64,000 bases of DNA from Salinibacter grassmerensis (lineage in GTDB: Bacteria; Bacteroidota; Rhodothermia; Rhodothermales; Salinibacteraceae): the NCBI RefSeq assembly GCF_947077765.1, contig NZ_CAMTTF010000003.1, positions 558,001 through 622,000 of the forward strand, given 5' to 3'. Each line of letters begins with the position of its first letter. The first letter of the stretch is position 1. The translations under genes and the position numbers were made by a program. This document shows, piece after piece, positions 60,083-64,000 of this stretch. Below the pieces are notes generated by a model that did no database searches, was not told the DNA's origin, and saw only the letters and a program-made list of their open reading frames with translations.

Positions 60083-62437
60083 TCATGTGGTTAGCTTCTC
60101 CGAAACGGGCTGCCTCCCGGGATTTTCCTCTTCGGCCGCGCACAGTCGCACCGTGAACCGGCTTCCTACCCCCTCTTCCGTTTCGACCTCGATGGCGCCC
60201 CCCATTCGGTCCAGCACCTCTTTGGTGACGGTCAGGCCCAGGCCAGTGCCCTCGTACTCTCGTCCTACCCCGTCGGAGGCCTGCTTAAATGCCTCAAAAA
60301 GCCCATCTGTGGTTTCTGGGTCCATCCCGATCCCCGTGTCCTCCACCTCTAGAATTGCCGCCCCCTCTTCCGATCGAACACGGACCCACACCTCGCCCCC
60401 TTCCTCGGTATACTTCACCGCGTTGGACAACAGGTTGCGGACGACGATCTGCAGTCCACTCGCATCCGCCCACGCCCGGACGGGATTGTCGTCCTCCTGT
60501 AGCCGGAGGTCAACGCCGGCGCTTTTTGCCTGCGGGGCAAACTGGTCGGCCGTCTCTCGGGCCTCGGTAGCAAGGTCGACCGGTCCGGGACTAAGATTCA
60601 TTTCCCCGGCCTGTAGCTTCGAGAGGTTCAGCACGCCGGTGAGCGTGTTCATGAGGCGCTGCCCGCTCCGTTCGATGAGCGACGAAAACTCTGCAAGTGT
60701 CGAAAGGTCGACGTCGCTGACGTTCTGGGAGGGGTCGACCTCCCGCCCGATGGTTTCCGCAAAGCCAAGGATGGAGGTCAGCGGTGTGCGGATCTCGTGG
60801 CTCATGTTCGCGAGAAAGGCGCTCTTGAGCCGGTTCATGCGTTCGGCCTCCTCCTTCGCATCGACGAGCTCGCGCTCACGCTCCTTCCGTTCAGTAATGT
60901 CGAGCCCGAAGGCTACGACCTGAGTGACCTCCCCATCCAAGTCGGTGACGGGACTGTGCACCCGAAGGTAATGATGGGTTCCCCCATCGGTCTCGATGGC
61001 TTCCTCGAACTGCACGGTCTCATTGTCCTCAGCCGCCCGCCGGATTGCTTGGTCACGCCGTCGGCCCAACTCTGGATCCAGGCCTCGCTCTCGGCAGTAG
61101 TCCTCGTTGGTGCGTCCAAGCATCCACGCCCGCACGCCGGGGTCCCCGACGCTCTCGGGATTGACATACTGGAATTCGGCGTCGAGATTGAAGACCGCGA
61201 GGTCGATTGGGGCCTCGTCAAGGATCTGCTCATAGAAGTTTTTCGTGTTGCGGAGCTCCTCTTGACGCTGCCGCTCTTCGGTGACGTCTCGTTGCACGGA
61301 GACCCAGTGCTCGATCGATCCCCTGTCGTTCCGGACCGGCGATACGTTCCACTGAACCTGGTAAGGGTCCCCGTTCTTGGAGTAGTTGACCGTTTCCCCA
61401 GTCCACGCCTCTCCGGCCTCCAAGGCCTCCCGCAGCGAGTCGAGCGCGTCCCGATCAGTCTCTGGGCCCTGCAGGATGCGGGGCGTCTTTCCGATCATCT
61501 CCGCCTCGGAGTAACCCGTCATCTCTTCGTAGGCGGAGTTGACGTACTCGACCCGGGGCCCAGGCTCGTCTAGGGGCCTCGCTTCCGTAATCAGGACCGA
61601 CTCCGCCGCCTGGTCGACCGCCTCCGACAGCATGCGGAGCTTCTTCTTCCGACGAGCCCGTTCGGTAATGTCGGTTACGACCCCGTCGTAGTAAATGACC
61701 TTTCCACTTTCGTCATAGGCGGCCGTTGCACTGAGGAGGCCAACGAACACCGAGCCGTCCTGCCCTTCAAACTCAATCTCCACATCACTGGCCCCCTCTT
61801 CCACCAACATTTGGCCCCTCTTCAGCGGGTCAGTGCAGAACGTCGTGAGGTCCAGACCAGTGAGCTCCTCCACCTGTCCGGCCCCGAGCATGTCGGCGAG
61901 CGCCTCGTTGGCGTAGTCAATCCGCCCGGTCGGGCCAGCCCGGAAGACCCCCGCCGAGAGCCCCTCCGTAATCGACCGGATCCAGGCGTCTCGTTGCTGG
62001 AGCTTGGCCTGCATGCCCCGGCGCTGCACGGACCACCGCAAGGTCCGCCCCACTAAGGCCGGCGTAAGCTCTTCTTTCTGGAGATACTCCGTAGCCCCGG
62101 CCTCCTGCGCCTTCAGGGCCGCCTGCAAATCGTTTTGCCCAGTTAGCACGACGATCGGGACCCCTGCGGCGGCACCGGCGGTGGCCCGTACCGTTTCGGT
62201 CCCCTGGCTGTCTGGAAGCCCCAGGTCGACCACAACCACGTCGGGGCGGGACGCACTGAGGGCCTGAAGGCCAGCCTGCAGGGTGCTCTCGTGGTGCAGG
62301 ACGGCGTCCGTGGTGCTTTCGTCCAGGTATTCCTCAAAAAGGCGAGCATCCCCTGGGTTGTCCTCCACCAGAAGGACCTGGAGGGCCTCGGCGTCGAAGC
62401 GGTGGGCGTTCGTCGAAGGCGGGCGTGAGGCAGGCAT
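60083..62437 (-). CDS. Hybrid sensor kinase: receiver, three PAS units, kinase core
   Basis: 784 residues from ATG 62437 (the frame is open to 62587, but this start precedes the receiver fold by a normal 18 residues). Order: receiver domain (QVLLVEDNPGDARLFEEYL; Asp in VVVVDLGLPDS; LTGQNDL with Thr; Lys in YLQKEELTP) at about 19-135; PAS 1 (ITEGLSAGVFRAGPTGRIDY); PAS 2 (PRVEYVNSAYEEMTGYSEAE); PAS 3 (KNFYEQILDEAPIDLAVFNL); H-box AFLANMSHEIRTPLTSILGF (His near 546); N-box VRNLLSNAVKYTEEGG; G1 DTGIGMDPET; G2 YEGTGLGLTVTKE. No membrane helix, so it is soluble. The last PAS unit and core closely match those of the giant kinase. It is 116 bp behind the receiver gene. Confidence 0.93.
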   Translation of the reverse strand: MPASRPPSTNAHRFDAEALQVLLVEDNPGDARLFEEYLDESTTDAVLHHESTLQAGLQALSASRPDVVVVDLGLPDSQGTETVRATAGAAAGVPIVVLTGQNDLQAALKAQEAGATEYLQKEELTPALVGRTLRWSVQRRGMQAKLQQRDAWIRSITEGLSAGVFRAGPTGRIDYANEALADMLGAGQVEELTGLDLTTFCTDPLKRGQMLVEEGASDVEIEFEGQDGSVFVGLLSATAAYDESGKVIYYDGVVTDITERARRKKKLRMLSEAVDQAAESVLITEARPLDEPGPRVEYVNSAYEEMTGYSEAEMIGKTPRILQGPETDRDALDSLREALEAGEAWTGETVNYSKNGDPYQVQWNVSPVRNDRGSIEHWVSVQRDVTEERQRQEELRNTKNFYEQILDEAPIDLAVFNLDAEFQYVNPESVGDPGVRAWMLGRTNEDYCRERGLDPELGRRRDQAIRRAAEDNETVQFEEAIETDGGTHHYLRVHSPVTDLDGEVTQVVAFGLDITERKERERELVDAKEEAERMNRLKSAFLANMSHEIRTPLTSILGFAETIGREVDPSQNVSDVDLSTLAEFSSLIERSGQRLMNTLTGVLNLSKLQAGEMNLSPGPVDLATEARETADQFAPQAKSAGVDLRLQEDDNPVRAWADASGLQIVVRNLLSNAVKYTEEGGEVWVRVRSEEGAAILEVEDTGIGMDPETTDGLFEAFKQASDGVGREYEGTGLGLTVTKEVLDRMGGAIEVETEEGVGSRFTVRLCAAEEENPGRQPVSEKLTT

Positions 62438-62553
62438 GTGATGCGCGACGTACCAGTGCCTAAAATGCTGTTCTGTGGAGACGTCCGCGTTGGGCGTCCC
62501 CAAATCGGTCGTCCCTCGGGCGCTACAGGGGGCGGCTTGCGGGCAGGCTCTTT

Positions 62554-63039
62554 CTACTTCCCTGGCAAACGGACCACCTGAAACCAAAACTCGTCGATCG
62601 ACTGCACGATCGTCGTAATCTCGCCCAAGTCGACCGGCTTCGTGACGTAAGCATTTGCGTGCTCGTCGTAGCTCTTCACGACGTCCTCCTCCGCCTCCGA
62701 ACTAGAGAGTATGACAACTGGAATCCGGCGCAGCGTAGGATGGGACTTCATCTCTTTCAGAAGATCGTGGCCGCTTTTCACCGGAAGGTTCAAATCCAGA
62801 AGCATTAGGTCGGGCCGGGGGCCTGGCTCTTCCGCCATGGCGTCCTCGTCGGGGAGCCCGAGAATGTCCTCCGCCTCCTCGGCGGTGTGCGCCACCAGGA
62901 GATCATTTCGGACCTTCGACTCCCGCAGCATCTCGTGGGTGAGACGAACATCGGCCGGGTTGTCCTCAACTAGAAGGATGCGGATGGGTCGTTCGTCTTC
63001 GGGGCTCGACGATGGAAATTCACCGAGGGAGTCGCTCAT
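62554..63039 (-). CDS. Rcp1-like single-domain response regulator
   Basis: 161 residues from ATG 63039. The receiver fold reads IRILLVEDNPADVRLTHEML, phospho-acceptor Asp in DLMLLDLNLPVKSGHDLL, Ser in VVILSSSEAEEDVV and Lys in AYVTKPVDLGEI. The P-V-D-L-G-E end and the E-D-N-P-A-D-V-R-L start match the Rcp1 group that often pairs with PAS/phytochrome kinases. Its ATG overlaps the TGA of the upstream kinase (63036-64000) by four bases (ATGA), which implies translational coupling. The two are surely partners. No DNA-binding domain is present. Confidence 0.93.
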   Translation of the reverse strand: MSDSLGEFPSSSPEDERPIRILLVEDNPADVRLTHEMLRESKVRNDLLVAHTAEEAEDILGLPDEDAMAEEPGPRPDLMLLDLNLPVKSGHDLLKEMKSHPTLRRIPVVILSSSEAEEDVVKSYDEHANAYVTKPVDLGEITTIVQSIDEFWFQVVRLPGK

Positions 63040-64000
63040 GTGTGGATGGGCGGAGACAAGTGGAGGGTAACGTGGAAGGCAGAGCCCTCTCCCGGATCCG
63101 ACTCGACCCAAATCTGGCCGTCGTGCCGGTTAGCGATTTTTTTGCAGAGGGCAAGTCCCATGCCGGAACCCTCTCGCCCTGTGCCGTGCGGATCGAGCTG
63201 CTTGAAGATCTGAAAAATCTTTTCTTTCCCCTCCGACGGAATTCCAGGCCCCTCATCACGAACCACAAGGTGCACGCCTTCCCCCGATTCGATCTCGGAG
63301 ACGGCGATCGAGGGCGGGTCCTCCCCGTGGTAGGTCAGGGCATTTTCGATCAGATTCTGGAGAAGCCGTCTGAGCTGATCGCGGTTGCCATAGACCCGAG
63401 GCAGGGAGTCTCGCTCGACCGTCGCGCCAAGCTCTTGGACCCGGCGCCCCAGGTCGCTCAGGATCTCATCGAGCACCTCTTCGAGATCCACCTCCTCAAA
63501 TTTTCCCTCCTTGCGCCCGACGCGGGAATACTGCAGTAGGCCGTTGATCAGGGCCTTCATGCGCTCGGCGCCGTCGACGGCATAGTCGATAAACTCTTGG
63601 GCGGTCTCGTCGAGGTCCTCTTCGTAGCGCCGGTCCAGCAGCTGCAGGTAGCTCGAAACCATGCGAAGCGGTTCTTGCAGGTCGTGGGAGGCCGCATACG
63701 CAAACTGCTCAAGGTCTTCGTTCGACCGCCTCAGCTCGCGGGCCCGCTGGCGGAGCGTCTCTTCGAGCGTTCGTTGCTCGGTGATGTCGTTGATGGCCAG
63801 AAGGATCCGCTCCGACGTCTTCTCATTGGCGTCCAAAAGGCGTCCATTGACCTGAAAGACCCGGCGCCCTCGCTCCGCAGACGCATCCTCCAGCTCGACC
63901 TGCTCAAACGGCTCGCGCTCATCGAGCAACGTTTCGAGCGCGTCCCGAAGGGCCGGATGGTCGAAGTGTCCCTCCCCAAGGTCAGAGAGCGGCCGGCCGA
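63036..64000 (-). CDS. PAS-sensor histidine kinase, C-terminal part (runs off the window)
   Basis: The minus-strand frame is open to 64000 (the window starts inside a PAS-like unit, GRPLSDLGEGHFDHPALRD), so the gene begins outside. That opening phrase is what CheB-CheR-PAS hybrid proteins show in the PAS part, so the missing part may contain such domains (inference). Within the window: PAC end LLAINDITEQRTLEETLR; H-box EQFAYAASHDLQEPLRMVSS, of the HWE-neighbour/phytochrome-like type; N-box LLQNLIENALTYHG; G1 VRDEGPGIPSEGKEKIFQIF; G2 GREGSGMGLALCKKIANRH. It overlaps the receiver gene start by 4 bp. Confidence 0.92.
   Translation of the reverse strand, partial: GRPLSDLGEGHFDHPALRDALETLLDEREPFEQVELEDASAERGRRVFQVNGRLLDANEKTSERILLAINDITEQRTLEETLRQRARELRRSNEDLEQFAYAASHDLQEPLRMVSSYLQLLDRRYEEDLDETAQEFIDYAVDGAERMKALINGLLQYSRVGRKEGKFEEVDLEEVLDEILSDLGRRVQELGATVERDSLPRVYGNRDQLRRLLQNLIENALTYHGEDPPSIAVSEIESGEGVHLVVRDEGPGIPSEGKEKIFQIFKQLDPHGTGREGSGMGLALCKKIANRHDGQIWVESDPGEGSAFHVTLHLSPPIHT

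Noticed and set aside
59535-60143. 202-residue minus-strand frame between the secreted protein and the hybrid kinase
   Set aside because: It is mostly antisense to the plus-strand gene, with Cys/Arg/Gly-rich composition and no motif.

Overview
The window looks like a chromosome segment of an extremely halophilic member of the Bacteroidota/Rhodothermota, most like Salinibacter. The support is a high GC content, strongly Asp/Glu-rich proteins, few Shine-Dalgarno sequences, a tmRNA with the tag ADDYSYAMAA, a topoisomerase I with Gly-Pro-Tyr repeats in place of zinc fingers, and very large multi-PAS histidine kinases of a style shared with haloarchaea. The genus assignment is inference from gene content and protein style; no database search was possible.

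Layout. 1-471 is the start of a secreted amidohydrolase that leaves the window. 879-14900 is a polysaccharide locus: an SLBB-repeat export channel, a Wzz-like chain-length protein, four glycosyltransferases (two of them tandem paralogues on the opposite strand), a Wzy-like polymerase, an outer-membrane barrel protein and two sulfotransferases, the second broken by an in-frame TAA. Together they could make, polymerise, export and perhaps sulfate a surface polysaccharide. 14934-30624 is mostly housekeeping: sucC, an LptF/LptG permease, cystathionine beta-synthase, a DUF3467-histidine kinase-receiver fusion, rsgA, topA, dps with a clear terminator, a glutaryl-CoA-dehydrogenase-like enzyme, a small barrel protein, a HAS-barrel protein and mazG.

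30827-31192 is ssrA (tmRNA) with its terminator. It is followed by about 6 kb of gene-poor, decayed DNA (31247-37460) holding interrupted membrane-protein remnants, an unknown ORF, a DoxX protein, a ParA-like ATPase with an altered P-loop and small membrane proteins. 37461-44372 is a copper/silver-type efflux operon (CusA, CusB, TolC-like, His-rich secreted protein). 45160-51626 is a 1904-residue 7TM/nine-PAS/GAF kinase with a receiver protein beside it. 51627-56113 is another decayed stretch with tandem repeats, a tyrosine-recombinase remnant, a TlpA-like thioredoxin, a lipoprotein, a pilin-like remnant and a frameshifted secreted nuclease. 56114-59932 carries a cupin protein, a DUF2513-like/PIN-like pair and a secreted possible papain-like protein. 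60083-64000 is a sensory cluster (hybrid kinase, receiver, kinase running off the edge).

The most unusual recurring signal is short tandem repeats: 15-bp, in-frame, five-codon units that insert hydrophilic loops into kinases, CusA and a lipoprotein; and 7/14/16-bp repeats between genes and inside one receiver domain. The best candidates for something undescribed are these repeats, the PIN-like/DUF2513 pair, the DUF3467-kinase fusion and the probable sulfated-polysaccharide locus.
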